DNA from: an uncultured Peptostreptococcaceae bacterium
GTDB lineage: Bacteria; Bacillota; Clostridia; Peptostreptococcales; Peptostreptococcaceae
DNA: 44,678 bases
Assembly: GCA_947072565.1 (NCBI GenBank)
Contig: CAMTIM010000003.1
Coordinates: forward strand, 1 to 44,678
Direction: 5' to 3'
Shown in pieces: positions 1 to 8,062 of the stretch. The position numbers and the translations under genes are program-made. The notes beneath the pieces were generated by a model. The model was not told the DNA's origin. It made no database searches and was given only the letters and a program-made list of their open reading frames with translations. Positions within the stretch are counted from its first letter, which is position 1; every line of letters begins with the position of its first letter.

Positions 1-141
1 CACAACTGTCCTTTGCTCTTACTTTTACAGTATAGTTACCTACTTCATAATAATTATCTTCTGCCTTTCCTTCGTATTCATAAGTTATTTCATCATTATC
101 TGCATCTGTACTCTTAGCAAATATATTAACAAGGAATTTTC
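1..141. repeat. Terminal direct overlap, left copy
   Basis: Bases 1-141 are identical to 44538-44678 by direct reading. Other 240-bp repeat units of the same gene differ at many positions, so this looks like assembly overlap of a circular molecule and not a recent tandem duplication. Confidence 0.93.
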
Positions 142-1957
142 CATCTTTGAAGATTCTCGTTACATCTACATTTGTAACAGGTTTCGTAGGAGCTGAATTG
201 ATTACATCAAACTTAACTTCTGCCCATTCTGAAGCTCCACCACGACTATCCATAGCTCTTACTTTTACAGTATAACTACCTGGCTTATAATAATTATCCT
301 CTGATTTTCCTTCATATTCATAAGTTATTTCATCATTATCTGCATCTGTACTTTCAGCAAATATATTAACAAAGAACTTTCCATCTTTAACTATATTAGT
401 TACATCTACGCTTACAACAGGCTTTGTAGGTGAAAAATTGCTAATTCCATAATCTAGCTCTTTCGACACTTTTATATATTTAGTAGTGCTGTATTTTCTA
501 CCGACTTTATCTACAATTGTAGCTATAACCTTATATTCTCCTTTATTTTTAAAGCGAATTTTCCCACCATTTTTATTAAGACTTCCATCTAAAACATCTG
601 ATATTTTCATACTCTTACCATCTTTAACTATCTCCCATTCTACAGGCAGATTATTAATATTTTCAGTATAAATATTAATTTTAGTATCTGTATATACTGT
701 TTTAGGAAGATTAAAATTAATAGATAAGACAGGGTATACATTAATATCCTTGCACTTCTCATAAACCTTTCCAAATTTATCTTTAACAGTTAACTTTACA
801 GTATATATCCCGCTCTCATTAAACTGAATATACCCACCATCATTTGAAAGATTCTTATCTAAAGACTTTAATATATCTTTACTATCATTGCCCTTGTAAA
901 CACTCCACTCTATAGGAGATTCAACATCCTTTATGATTGGCTTGATTAAAGCCTTTTCATCTGTATGGGTAAATTTGTCCATATCAAAATCAACAACTAT
1001 CTCTGGATGAATAATTATAGAAGATGAATATTCAAATTTTCTTCCTGTAGCATCTATAGCTGATGCTTTTAATTTATATTCGCCTTTATCTTTGAACTTA
1101 ATTTTACCTCCTTCATCTGTAATAGTCCCTTCAATAGAATCTTTCATTAAAACTGCCTTTCCATCTTTAAAAATATCCCACTTTACTTGATCTGTATTTT
1201 TAAATAAAGTCTTGATTTCAACTATATCATTTTCATAAGCAGTCTTTAGCATAGAAAATTTAGTTTCAATTATAGGATAAATCTTAGTTGTTACTTCACA
1301 CTTGAGTGACTTTCCCATTAAATTTTTACATGTAAATATGAATGAGTAAGAGCCTTTTTCATTAAATTTAATTATATGTTCCTCTTTTTCAATATCTCCT
1401 TCAATGTATTTAGAAAAATCAACTATTTTCCCGTCTTTTGTTACTTTATCCAATGTTAGATTACTTACATTAGATGTCGCGACTTTTACATAATCAGCAA
1501 CATGAGCTGATTTAGGCATAAGAATTTTAACTTCGCTATTAACATTATCTTCTTTTTTATTTTCTTTCTTATCTTCCTTTTTATCTTCTTTCTTATTTTC
1601 CTTCTTATTTTCTTTCTTATCTTCTTTCTTATTTTCCTTCTTATTTTCTTTTTTATCTTCTTTCTTATCTTCCTTCTTATTTTCTTTTTTATCTTCCTTT
1701 TTATTTTCTTTTTCACTATCGCAATCTTTTTTATTTGTATCTGATTTCACTTTTGTTGATTTCGACTTGCTTTCATTTATCACTTCTGGAATTATTATAT
1801 CTTGCTCTTCTATTTCACTTTCTGTATTTGTGCTGTCTATCTGTGTAATACTATCATCTTTTTCATTACTTTTCGATATATGTTCCATTGCACATGCACT
1901 CATAGATAAAAGCATAATACCTACACCTATAATTGCCCCTTTTCTTTTATTATTCAT
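1..1957 (-). CDS. Repeat-rich surface lipoprotein, N-terminal part (runs off the left edge)
   Basis: Starts at ATG 1957 with an AAAGAGGG ribosome site 9 nt upstream, and stays open to base 1. On the circle it continues at 44537 and stops at 43441, giving 1,017 aa. Seen: an N-terminal hydrophobic signal ending in MSAC (Cys23), a plausible lipobox; an acidic/polar linker; a Lys/Glu/Asp/Asn-rich repeat at about residues 81-138; four diverged Ig-like units of about 85-90 aa (each with a KxxGxYxx-type strand) from about 140 to 500; then the first of five units of about 80 aa carrying DADNDEITY. Ig/PKD/cadherin-like repeats are typical of extracellular stalks and adhesins, so a membrane-anchored, wall-spanning protein is inferred. 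It lies downstream of the Tad pilus genes and directly upstream of the conjugation genes. The ligand is unknown. Confidence 0.85.
   Translation of the reverse strand, partial: MNNKRKGAIIGVGIMLLSMSACAMEHISKSNEKDDSITQIDSTNTESEIEEQDIIIPEVINESKSKSTKVKSDTNKKDCDSEKENKKEDKKENKKEDKKEDKKENKKENKKEDKKENKKENKKEDKKEDKKENKKEDNVNSEVKILMPKSAHVADYVKVATSNVSNLTLDKVTKDGKIVDFSKYIEGDIEKEEHIIKFNEKGSYSFIFTCKNLMGKSLKCEVTTKIYPIIETKFSMLKTAYENDIVEIKTLFKNTDQVKWDIFKDGKAVLMKDSIEGTITDEGGKIKFKDKGEYKLKASAIDATGRKFEYSSSIIIHPEIVVDFDMDKFTHTDEKALIKPIIKDVESPIEWSVYKGNDSKDILKSLDKNLSNDGGYIQFNESGIYTVKLTVKDKFGKVYEKCKDINVYPVLSINFNLPKTVYTDTKINIYTENINNLPVEWEIVKDGKSMKISDVLDGSLNKNGGKIRFKNKGEYKVIATIVDKVGRKYSTTKYIKVSKELDYGISNFSPTKPVVSVDVTNIVKDGKFFVNIFAESTDADNDEITYEYEGKSEDNYYKPGSYTVKVRAMDSRGGASEWAEVKFDVINSAPTKPVTNVDVTRIFKDGKFLVNIFAKSTDADNDEITYEYEGKAEDNYYEVGNYTVKVRAKDSC
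1548..1713 (-). repeat. 12-bp tandem repeats coding Lys-rich tract
   Basis: About thirteen imperfect 12-bp units alternate coding KKED and KKEN in the lipoprotein. Because the unit is 12 bp, slippage would change tract length without shifting frame. The tract would form a highly charged helix or extended spacer just outside the membrane or within the wall. Confidence 0.85.
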
Positions 1958-2011
1958 AAAATTTTACCCTCTTTACTTTTATTAATTCAAAACTAAAGTT
2001 AACTTCCAAAT

Positions 2012-2038
2012 AAAAAAAGATGCCCCTTTAAGCATCTT
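2012..2038 (-). terminator. Rho-independent terminator
   Basis: Stem AAGATGC/GCATCTT with an 8-nt loop, followed on the minus strand by seven T. It lies between a possible mini-ORF and the lipoprotein start. Confidence 0.7.
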
Positions 2039-2057
2039 ACTACCCTTATAATAAAAA

Positions 2058-2135
2058 TTAATTATTTACGTTTATTACTAATAAGCCAAACAATCCCACC
2101 AATGCAACTCCTACTACTATCGGAATTATACTCAA
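2058..2135 (-). other. Possible 25-aa hydrophobic mini-ORF
   Basis: Between two minus-strand terminators lies a short frame that would read from TTG 2135 or from a non-canonical ATA 2129. AAAGGGG abuts the TTG and lies 6 nt before the ATA. The product would be a single hydrophobic segment ending in INVNN. In another frame the same DNA ends in LISNKRK, like the charged tail of a cell-wall sorting signal, so it may instead be a frameshifted remnant. Coding status is uncertain. Confidence 0.25.
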
Positions 2136-2162
2136 CCCCTTTCAATATAATTTTATATATAT

Positions 2163-2188
2163 AAAAAGTGTTCCCGGGGAACACTTTT
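2163..2188 (-). terminator. Terminator with GTGTTCC...GGAACAC stem
   Basis: Stem AAAAGTGTTCC/GGAACACTTTT with loop CGG and a T-run on the minus strand. It closes the 589-aa secreted protein gene. The same palindrome occurs downstream of parB and of the RHH gene. Confidence 0.85.
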
Positions 2189-2193
2189 ATATT

Positions 2194-3963
2194 TTATTCC
2201 ATTATTCCTATATGCCTATCATCAAATAAGCTACCATTAATCAGAATCCTATCATTTAAGTTTACACTTAACATTCCCGTTGGTGTCCATACATCTATTA
2301 TCTCAGCATTAACAATGTAATAATTGTTGTTTGGATACCATATTGGAGTAAAATGCGTTCTATTATTGTATGTTGAGTACTTATTATTTTTAAATTCGAA
2401 CTCTGAACTTAATCCATTGTCTTTTGTTTTTTGTAAAAACCTATTATATGCTTTATAGTTAAAATCTGAGAAAGTAGTATCTATATTTTGTGCTGATGTT
2501 ATATCACTACTTGAACCATTATTTTTTACACTTGTATTAATTTTTAGATTAACTCCATATCCACTTTTACTTTCATACTCTTTTTGATTTTGTATATATG
2601 TAGGATTTTTTTTATCTGGAACTAAATCCATACTAGCTGAGAAATCTGCTGAGTATGTAATTTTTGAATATTCCCAATCACCTTTATCTATATACTCACC
2701 TTGAGATACTCCATTCTCATCTTCTCCATAATCAACCCACACTAAATTTTCTTTCCACTTACAACTCCATTTGTCCCAACTTGTAGATGTATTATTAACT
2801 TGACTTGGTAAATTAGGCATTTTAAATTTATCATCTCTATCGTCAGCTTTGGGATTCGGAGGTGTTATTTCTTTTAACTCTCCTATAACTGCTTCTATAT
2901 TAGCACTTGATATATTCCCACCACTTATATTAGCTTTTATATTTACAGTTTGTGGTGTTTTAGGTGTATGCCATTTTACCCATACTAATTGACTAGAACC
3001 TTCTGGGATAACTATATTTGATACTGTATGCTTTTCACCTAAAACATTAAATGTTACTGATATTGGATTATCTGTTGTCACCCTATCTTTTGCAAAAATT
3101 TTAATTGAGGAAATAACATCTGTATCAACTCTATAGTTATACTTATTTCCTCCTACATCTATATCTGGTTTTTCTGGTTTTTCTGGTTTTTCTGGTTTTG
3201 GCGGTACTGGCTTATCAACTTCACTAAACCTAACAATACCTAGACCTAATTGGTCTTTTATTACATTATCCTTAACCGCACTGCTCAATGTGCCTTTATA
3301 AGCAGGGAATCCCAAATCCGATACCTCTAAAAACATTGAAAATGGTAAAGCTCTATGCGTAATACTCTGAAATTTCATAACTATATCATTATTTCCTGTT
3401 TTTTGATTATACATAGCTGCTTCATGAGCTGTCATAGCAAATCTATTTCCATAATAAGTAAGATATACCATAGGCTCTAATAATAACTTATAATTTCCAC
3501 TTATTAATTCATCGTAATCAATACCAGATTCTTCGGCTATTCTCATTATTGTCCACTCTGATGTAAAGTATTTTTTGATTGATGCAATGTCATTTTTACC
3601 TTTATAATTTACAATTTCTGGCATATTAATGCTCGGTATAATACTTTTATAGGCGTATTCCTTTAATTTTAGTTGCTGACCATTTTTATAACTTATTTTA
3701 CTTACTTTTCCAAAATCATACCTTATATCTGACCTATTTTTATTTGAAAAATCTATCGGTGTTCTTACAACTTGCTTTGTATTAACATCAACTATACTTA
3801 TACGAACCCCATCATCACCTACGCTCCATTTATTTTGGCTTGTTCCACTTCCAGAACCTCCACCTCCACCTCCATCTATATTTCCATCTCCTGCCCCAAA
3901 TGCTGATATAGTAAGCATTAGCAATGACACACTTAAAACTATACAATAAACTATTTTTTTCAA
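2194..3963 (-). CDS. Large secreted protein of the Tad locus
   Basis: 589 aa, with an AGGGAGTGA ribosome site 8-9 nt before the ATG. The N-terminus (MKKIVYCIVLSVSLLMLTISAFGAG) is a classical signal peptide with a likely cut after AFG or GAG, followed by a Gly-rich stretch. A globular region (about 60-250) is followed by a PEKPEKPEKP linker (about 255-268), a beta-rich middle domain that resembles CARDB-like adhesin folds by strand pattern (about 275-365), and a long Asn/Asp/aromatic C-terminal region. There is no membrane anchor or sortase motif. Its position after the pseudopilins suggests a pilus-associated or secreted adhesin. The family is not recognised, so this role is inferred from context. 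Confidence 0.75.
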   Translation of the reverse strand: MKKIVYCIVLSVSLLMLTISAFGAGDGNIDGGGGGGSGSGTSQNKWSVGDDGVRISIVDVNTKQVVRTPIDFSNKNRSDIRYDFGKVSKISYKNGQQLKLKEYAYKSIIPSINMPEIVNYKGKNDIASIKKYFTSEWTIMRIAEESGIDYDELISGNYKLLLEPMVYLTYYGNRFAMTAHEAAMYNQKTGNNDIVMKFQSITHRALPFSMFLEVSDLGFPAYKGTLSSAVKDNVIKDQLGLGIVRFSEVDKPVPPKPEKPEKPEKPDIDVGGNKYNYRVDTDVISSIKIFAKDRVTTDNPISVTFNVLGEKHTVSNIVIPEGSSQLVWVKWHTPKTPQTVNIKANISGGNISSANIEAVIGELKEITPPNPKADDRDDKFKMPNLPSQVNNTSTSWDKWSCKWKENLVWVDYGEDENGVSQGEYIDKGDWEYSKITYSADFSASMDLVPDKKNPTYIQNQKEYESKSGYGVNLKINTSVKNNGSSSDITSAQNIDTTFSDFNYKAYNRFLQKTKDNGLSSEFEFKNNKYSTYNNRTHFTPIWYPNNNYYIVNAEIIDVWTPTGMLSVNLNDRILINGSLFDDRHIGIME

Positions 3964-3991
3964 AATACATCACTCCCTTGTATATTTACAT

Positions 3992-4019
3992 AAAAAAAGA
4001 ACATGATTAAATCATGCTC
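3992..4019 (-). terminator. Rho-independent terminator
   Basis: Interrupted stem CATGATT/AATCATG with flanking GA/TC, then seven T on the minus strand. It follows the 222-aa membrane protein gene and precedes the 589-aa gene. Confidence 0.75.
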
Positions 4020-4020
4020 C

Positions 4021-4689
4021 TTACATTTCTCCAACTGGCTTGTCTATACTCCCATCTCCTGTAGCTGTTCCACTAGAACTACCATTACCTTTTTCTATTT
4101 CATTATTTCCAAATCCTGGCACACCTCCGCCACTTGGTTTGCTTGGTTTACTTGGAGCTACAGGATTTGGTTTAACAGTTGTTACAGGAGGTTTTGAACT
4201 AGGTTTTTTGTTATTATTTGTTGTGCTTTGAGTATTATCTTTCTTCGGGTTTGAAACTTTTTTATTATTATTTGATACGTTTGAATCACCTTTATTTGAA
4301 GTATTACTATCTTTATTAGATTCTTGTTTTTTGCTTGATTCTTCTTGTTTTTTATTAGGTTCTTGTTTTTTGCTTGATTCTTGTTTTTTACTTGATTCCT
4401 CTTGCTTTTTACTTGATTCTTGCTGTTTCTTTTCCTCTTCATCTTTCTTTCTTTGTTCTTCTAAGTTTTTCTCTATTAATGCTAATTTCTCTTTCTCCTC
4501 TTTTTCCTTCTTTAAGGTTTCATCGGCTTCTTTTTTTGCTAATTGCTCTTGTTTTATTCTTTCTTTTTCGGCTAATTCTTTTTTATGATTTACTCCTATA
4601 GCTATCCCACCTACAAGTATAAAAACCCCTAATATACTTGCTATTGTTATATTCCTTTTTTTATTATCTTTTGTAAATAAGTTTTTCAT
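4021..4689 (-). CDS. Bitopic membrane protein with coiled coil and QESSKK repeats
   Basis: 222 aa. A basic N-terminus is followed by one transmembrane helix (about 14-33). Then comes a Lys/Glu coiled coil (about 36-88), QESSKK/QEESSKK repeats (about 89-123), an Asn/Ser-rich stretch, a Pro-rich stretch (PSKPSKPSGGG) and a Gly/Ser tail. Most of the protein would lie outside the membrane as an extended wall-crossing rod. It has its own promoter with flanking inverted repeats (4731-4780) and a GAGGGG ribosome site. It sits between the pseudopilins and the large secreted protein, so a scaffold linking pilus base and envelope is plausible. No family is recognised. Confidence 0.75.
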   Translation of the reverse strand: MKNLFTKDNKKRNITIASILGVFILVGGIAIGVNHKKELAEKERIKQEQLAKKEADETLKKEKEEKEKLALIEKNLEEQRKKDEEEKKQQESSKKQEESSKKQESSKKQEPNKKQEESSKKQESNKDSNTSNKGDSNVSNNNKKVSNPKKDNTQSTTNNNKKPSSKPPVTTVKPNPVAPSKPSKPSGGGVPGFGNNEIEKGNGSSSGTATGDGSIDKPVGEM

Positions 4690-4730
4690 TTTATTTTATC
4701 CCCTCTAAAGTTATTTTTTATTTGTTTTCA

Positions 4731-4780
4731 TACTTAAATAATAATACACATTTATAATAATGTCAAATATTATTTAAGTA
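4731..4780 (-). promoter_or_regulatory. Promoter with 13-bp inverted repeats
   Basis: The minus strand has TTGACA (4766-4761), a 17-nt spacer and TATTAT (4743-4738). Perfect 13-bp arms TACTTAAATAATA (4731-4743) and TATTATTTAAGTA (4768-4780) flank it: one covers the -10 and the other lies just upstream of the -35. The same arrangement occurs at 22621-22668. This is a likely repressor-controlled promoter for the 222-aa gene. Confidence 0.8.
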
Positions 4781-4856
4781 TATTTTAGGTAAAGTTAATA
4801 ACACAATCTTCTTTCCAAATTATAGGCAATGATAATCAACTCGTCAATAGTCATTA

Positions 4857-4918
4857 TAAATTACTTTAAATAAACTATAGTATTTTAGATTCTCATGGCT
4901 TATTTAAAGCAATTTATA
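4857..4918. repeat. Imperfect inverted repeat in intergenic gap
   Basis: Arms near 4857-4876 (taaattactttaaataaac) and 4898-4918 (gcttatttaaagcaattta) match at 17 of 19 positions across a loop of about 22 bp. Function unknown. It could be a structured leader or another operator upstream of the 222-aa gene promoter. Confidence 0.5.
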
Positions 4919-4920
4919 CA

Positions 4921-4958
4921 GAAAAGTATATCCCTAAATCTAAAATTTAGGGATATAC
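4921..4958 (-). terminator. Terminator overlapping a stop codon
   Basis: Perfect 14-bp stem (4926-4939 with 4945-4958). The TAG of the TadE/F-like gene falls in the loop, and TTTT follows on the minus strand. Confidence 0.75.
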
Positions 4959-5503
4959 CCTGCCTTTGCACCTAATTTGGTTTTTATATTATCTGAATCA
5001 AAGAAATCGTATAGTTTATATAACTCCGTATCCGCTGTTATCTCAACAGTAAATGTTTTTTTATTTACTTCTTGATCAGTAGGCGCTAGACTTGGATTTT
5101 CTATTTTTAATTTTAAATTAGATAATGTATATTCAACCTCATTATTGCTACTATATCTTTTGACATACGAGCTACCTTCCTTTTTAACTCCTAATAACTT
5201 ATTAAGCTCACTATCTAAGCTAGATTTATCAACATCCTCTTCCCATTTATCAGTATTAGAAAGTTTGTATGCTCCAAAATATCCTTCTCTCTCACTTGAA
5301 TATATTTCATTGTAGTTTTCGGTAGCTATATTTGTAGCAATGCTTTGAAGTCCATCTCTAACCCCATTTAATACTACATAACTTCTTAGATATTCTGAAG
5401 TAGCTGAAAAAAACATAAACAATACGAATATCAATATAATCCCCCAGAGTAAGCCACTACCTTCATTGTTTTTTAATGACCCTTTAACCCTATTTAAAAT
5501 CAT
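4940..5503 (-). CDS. TadE/TadF-like minor pseudopilin
   Basis: 187 aa. The short basic leader ends in KNNEGSG, directly followed by a hydrophobic helix (LLWGIILIFVLFMFF), the layout of TadE/TadF pseudopilins cut by the prepilin peptidase. The rest (about 45-187) is a soluble beta-rich domain. In Tad systems such minor pilins are needed for pilus assembly at the membrane. The ATG overlaps the stop of the upstream DUF4320-like gene by 4 bp, indicating translational coupling. Assignment rests on topology and position, since sequence is poorly conserved in this group. Confidence 0.7.
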   Translation of the reverse strand: MILNRVKGSLKNNEGSGLLWGIILIFVLFMFFSATSEYLRSYVVLNGVRDGLQSIATNIATENYNEIYSSEREGYFGAYKLSNTDKWEEDVDKSSLDSELNKLLGVKKEGSSYVKRYSSNNEVEYTLSNLKLKIENPSLAPTDQEVNKKTFTVEITADTELYKLYDFFDSDNIKTKLGAKAGYIPKF

Positions 5504-5910
5504 TTAAAATACACCTCACTAGCACCTGTTTCCCTAGCAGATAAATCTATCGGATATGAGCCAAATATAAAGAATCCTATATCAACTTGTTTTTCAACAG
5601 TAACATTAATTTTTTCATTCAGATTTATCTTTTTAGTTCCATTTATATATTTAGTGTCCCAAGATATACTATCAACCTCAATTAATGATTTATTTAATTC
5701 ATCTATCTTATTTTTCATCTTTGTCCCAATTTCTGCTGTTATTTCTGCTTCTCTCATTATCTCATTTGCAAACTGATTTAATTGTGCCTTAGCAATAAAC
5801 ACAGGATATAATTTAAGTGCAAAAACAACAACTATAAGAGATAAGAATATACCTACAATAAACCCTATATAAGCTTCACCTTTATTATCTTTTAATACTT
5901 TTTTTATCAT
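5500..5910 (-). CDS. DUF4320-like pseudopilin
   Basis: 136 aa. The leader ends in NKGEAYIG, followed by one hydrophobic helix (about 15-36) and a soluble domain with predicted helix then strands. The pattern (short basic leader, G-E, hydrophobic helix) matches the other pilin-like proteins here and the DUF4320 family, found next to Tad-like or conjugation genes in Clostridia (from memory). It is probably processed by the prepilin peptidase encoded at 11003-11443. The ribosome site AAGGA lies 7-8 nt before the ATG. Confidence 0.7.
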   Translation of the reverse strand: MIKKVLKDNKGEAYIGFIVGIFLSLIVVVFALKLYPVFIAKAQLNQFANEIMREAEITAEIGTKMKNKIDELNKSLIEVDSISWDTKYINGTKKINLNEKINVTVEKQVDIGFFIFGSYPIDLSARETGASEVYFK

Positions 5911-5924
5911 TTCTATATCCTTCC

Positions 5925-5963
5925 AAAAAAATAAGCATCCAATAATTGAATACTTATTTTTTT
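5925..5963. terminator. Bidirectional terminator-like hairpin
   Basis: A-rich and T-rich arms AAAAAAATAAGcAT/AtacTTATTTTTTT form a 14 of 16 paired stem. It lies between the tadC-like gene and the pseudopilin pair and would reduce read-through. Confidence 0.7.
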
Positions 5964-5995
5964 AAAATCTATAATATTTTTATTACATACACAAA

Positions 5996-6871
5996 TTAAA
6001 ACAACTTATTTATTCCTGTAATTATCTCATAACCAAATACAACAGCATAAATAAGCATTAAGCATCCCATCATCATAGCAGAATATTTTTTTATTTTTTG
6101 AGGTCTTTTAAGAGCTATACCTCTTAATCTTTGGAATTCTAATTCCTTTAACTTATTTGCTAGAACTCTAAAGTATAATGTTTCGTCAGAGCCATTTATT
6201 ATACTCATAAGCCCTCTTACTACCTCAGATAATGATGTACTACCTATTCTAGCTTCAAAACGTATTAAGGCTTCCTCATATGAACCAGAAACCATGTCAG
6301 CTATAGTTATCTCTAATTCTTTTCCTAGAGTTGATTTAGAGTTCTTTTGATACCTTTCTAGTATCATAAAAACATCTCTACTATACTGTAATTCTTGTTC
6401 TATAGTCATTGCAAATCTTGGTAGCTCATGCTCTATGCTGTTTCTTTTCTTCCTAATTAATTTTTCGGGTTTTTTAAGCTCCACAACATAAACATTAATT
6501 GCTAAAAATACAAAAATAATGCTAACAATCGGACTTATTATAGATAATATAAATCCAACTAAAAACATTAACCCTGTTTTTATATAAGCTTGACATAGAT
6601 AAGTTTCTGGAGAAATTTTTATATCTGCTGACTTCAAATTTATTTCTAATTTACACCTTTTATATTCATCTATAGATACGAATTTAGACATACTTATCGC
6701 ATAATCTAATAATATAGCTTCAAATGATTTTGTAGATTTTTTCTTTTCTCTTTTATTTATATCTAAAATAACTTTTGATGCTTTTAGACTAGCAATATTG
6801 AATATATCTGCTAACACAAGATATAATCCTATAGATACCAAGATAAAAAATACTATTATACTTATATTCAT
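5996..6871 (-). CDS. tadC: TadC-like pilus membrane platform protein
   Basis: 291 aa. An N-terminal helix (about 3-22), a central hydrophobic pair (about 90-130), a cytoplasmic type II secretion F-like domain with ELPRFAMTIEQELQYSRDV, and a C-terminal membrane helix (about 263-285). TadB and TadC are the paired inner-membrane platform proteins of type IVc pili and couple the TadA motor to pilin extraction or insertion. The gene follows tadB by 6 bp. Ribosome site GGAGAG. Order and topology make the call strong. Which of the two F-domain proteins is B and which C rests on gene order. Confidence 0.85.
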   Translation of the reverse strand: MNISIIVFFILVSIGLYLVLADIFNIASLKASKVILDINKREKKKSTKSFEAILLDYAISMSKFVSIDEYKRCKLEINLKSADIKISPETYLCQAYIKTGLMFLVGFILSIISPIVSIIFVFLAINVYVVELKKPEKLIRKKRNSIEHELPRFAMTIEQELQYSRDVFMILERYQKNSKSTLGKELEITIADMVSGSYEEALIRFEARIGSTSLSEVVRGLMSIINGSDETLYFRVLANKLKELEFQRLRGIALKRPQKIKKYSAMMMGCLMLIYAVVFGYEIITGINKLF

Positions 6872-6877
6872 TTATTA

Positions 6878-7831
6878 TCACTCTCCATTTAAGATACTTG
6901 AATCTATTGGCTTTGTATGTTTCATAATCCCAGAAAAAGATATAAAGGTAATGACTACTATTATAGAAATTACAATTTTTCCTGGAGTTGTAAACATTAG
7001 AGTTTTAAACCAATCTTTATTTAAAAAATAAAGAAGTGGAAAGTTTATATAAACGATAACCAACATACCAAAAAACTCATTAAGTGGCTTATATAACTCA
7101 TTATTAACTTCTGAACTCAAAGCTTTCATATCAGATAGTTTTGATACAATAGGATTAAGAGTTGACTTCAACCCTCTATTATGTTGACAGCTTATAACTT
7201 CATCAACCCACTCCCTAAATATATCATCATCTATTTTTTCTCTCATTTCACCTAAGAGTTTCGGTATATCTGAGCTTATAAACTCAATTTGCATATTAAA
7301 CGCTTCAAATACATTTCTAATAGGAGGTTTTATATAAGATAGATTTTCTCTTATAGCCAAAACCATATTATCACTCCTTATGTAAGATGAAGTAATTACA
7401 GATAGAGCAACTTCTAACTCATTACTGATTGCTTTTTTATATTCTAAGGATGTTAATTTCACATATTGGAACGGTAAAGTAGCAAAACCTATAGATAGAA
7501 TTGGTATTAAATAAAAGTTGTTCATATAAACAGATAAATATATACCAATAATCATACATACAAATGAACCCATACATAAATTCGAGAATTTTTCAGTTTT
7601 GTTTGTTACCCTTAAAAGCTCCTTAGTTTCTTTTATCAATGAAACAAAAAAACTATCTCTTTTCTTTGAATTTATATCTTTAATTTGCTGAGATATATTT
7701 TTTTTCTTATTTCTATTTTCAATCCATTTAAATAGTTCATTAACTAAATCAAATGGTGAAATATCAAAATATAAGAATATACCACCAACAAATATGAAAA
7801 ATGCAGTTAATGTTAAAATATTCAAGCTCAC
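6878..7831 (-). CDS. tadB: TadB-like pilus membrane platform protein
   Basis: About 317 aa. Hydrophobic segments lie near the N-terminus, at about 90-130 and at about 255-305, around a helical cytoplasmic domain of T2SSF type (LEVALSVITSSYIRSDNMVLAI...). The start is uncertain: GTG 7837, GTG 7831 or TTG 7825 all follow AGGAAGTGG. GTG 7831 has the best spacing. It pairs with the TadC-like protein encoded just downstream to form the platform for pilus assembly. Confidence 0.82.
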   Translation of the reverse strand: MSLNILTLTAFFIFVGGIFLYFDISPFDLVNELFKWIENRNKKKNISQQIKDINSKKRDSFFVSLIKETKELLRVTNKTEKFSNLCMGSFVCMIIGIYLSVYMNNFYLIPILSIGFATLPFQYVKLTSLEYKKAISNELEVALSVITSSYIRSDNMVLAIRENLSYIKPPIRNVFEAFNMQIEFISSDIPKLLGEMREKIDDDIFREWVDEVISCQHNRGLKSTLNPIVSKLSDMKALSSEVNNELYKPLNEFFGMLVIVYINFPLLYFLNKDWFKTLMFTTPGKIVISIIVVITFISFSGIMKHTKPIDSSILNGE

Positions 7832-7855
7832 ACCCACTTCCTACTAACCTTAATA

Positions 7856-8041
7856 TTATTTATTGTCCTTTATATCTCTACATACAAATAGATTATTTAT
7901 AAAACTTGGCATATAAAAATGAATAGCAAAATTTACAATCCACCTAATAATAAGTAATCCAAATATCTGACATATTAAAACTATCACTAACAAAATTAGA
8001 GATATAAATAAATCTGCCGATCTAGTTAATAAAAAATCCAT
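7856..8041 (-). CDS. Small membrane protein between tadA and tadB
   Basis: 61 aa from ATG 8041, with GGGAG 9 nt upstream. A longer form from TTG 8062 lacks a good ribosome site. It has one long hydrophobic region (about 11-42, possibly a hairpin) and a short polar tail. There is no prepilin motif. The place inside the Tad operon suggests a platform or accessory subunit. Not recognised as a known family. Confidence 0.6.
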   Translation of the reverse strand: MDFLLTRSADLFISLILLVIVLICQIFGLLIIRWIVNFAIHFYMPSFINNLFVCRDIKDNK

Positions 8042-8062
8042 ATAATTTAACTCCCAACTCAA

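Noticed and set aside
1486-1716. Minus-strand frame rich in KKIKRKIRKK
   Set aside because: Out-of-frame reading of the 12-bp repeats within the lipoprotein gene; the composition is an artefact of those repeats.
4040-4601. Several open frames on both strands (Leu/Phe/Ser-rich and Lys/Asn-rich)
   Set aside because: Shadows of the Lys/Gln/Ser-rich 222-aa membrane protein; no ribosome sites and highly skewed composition.
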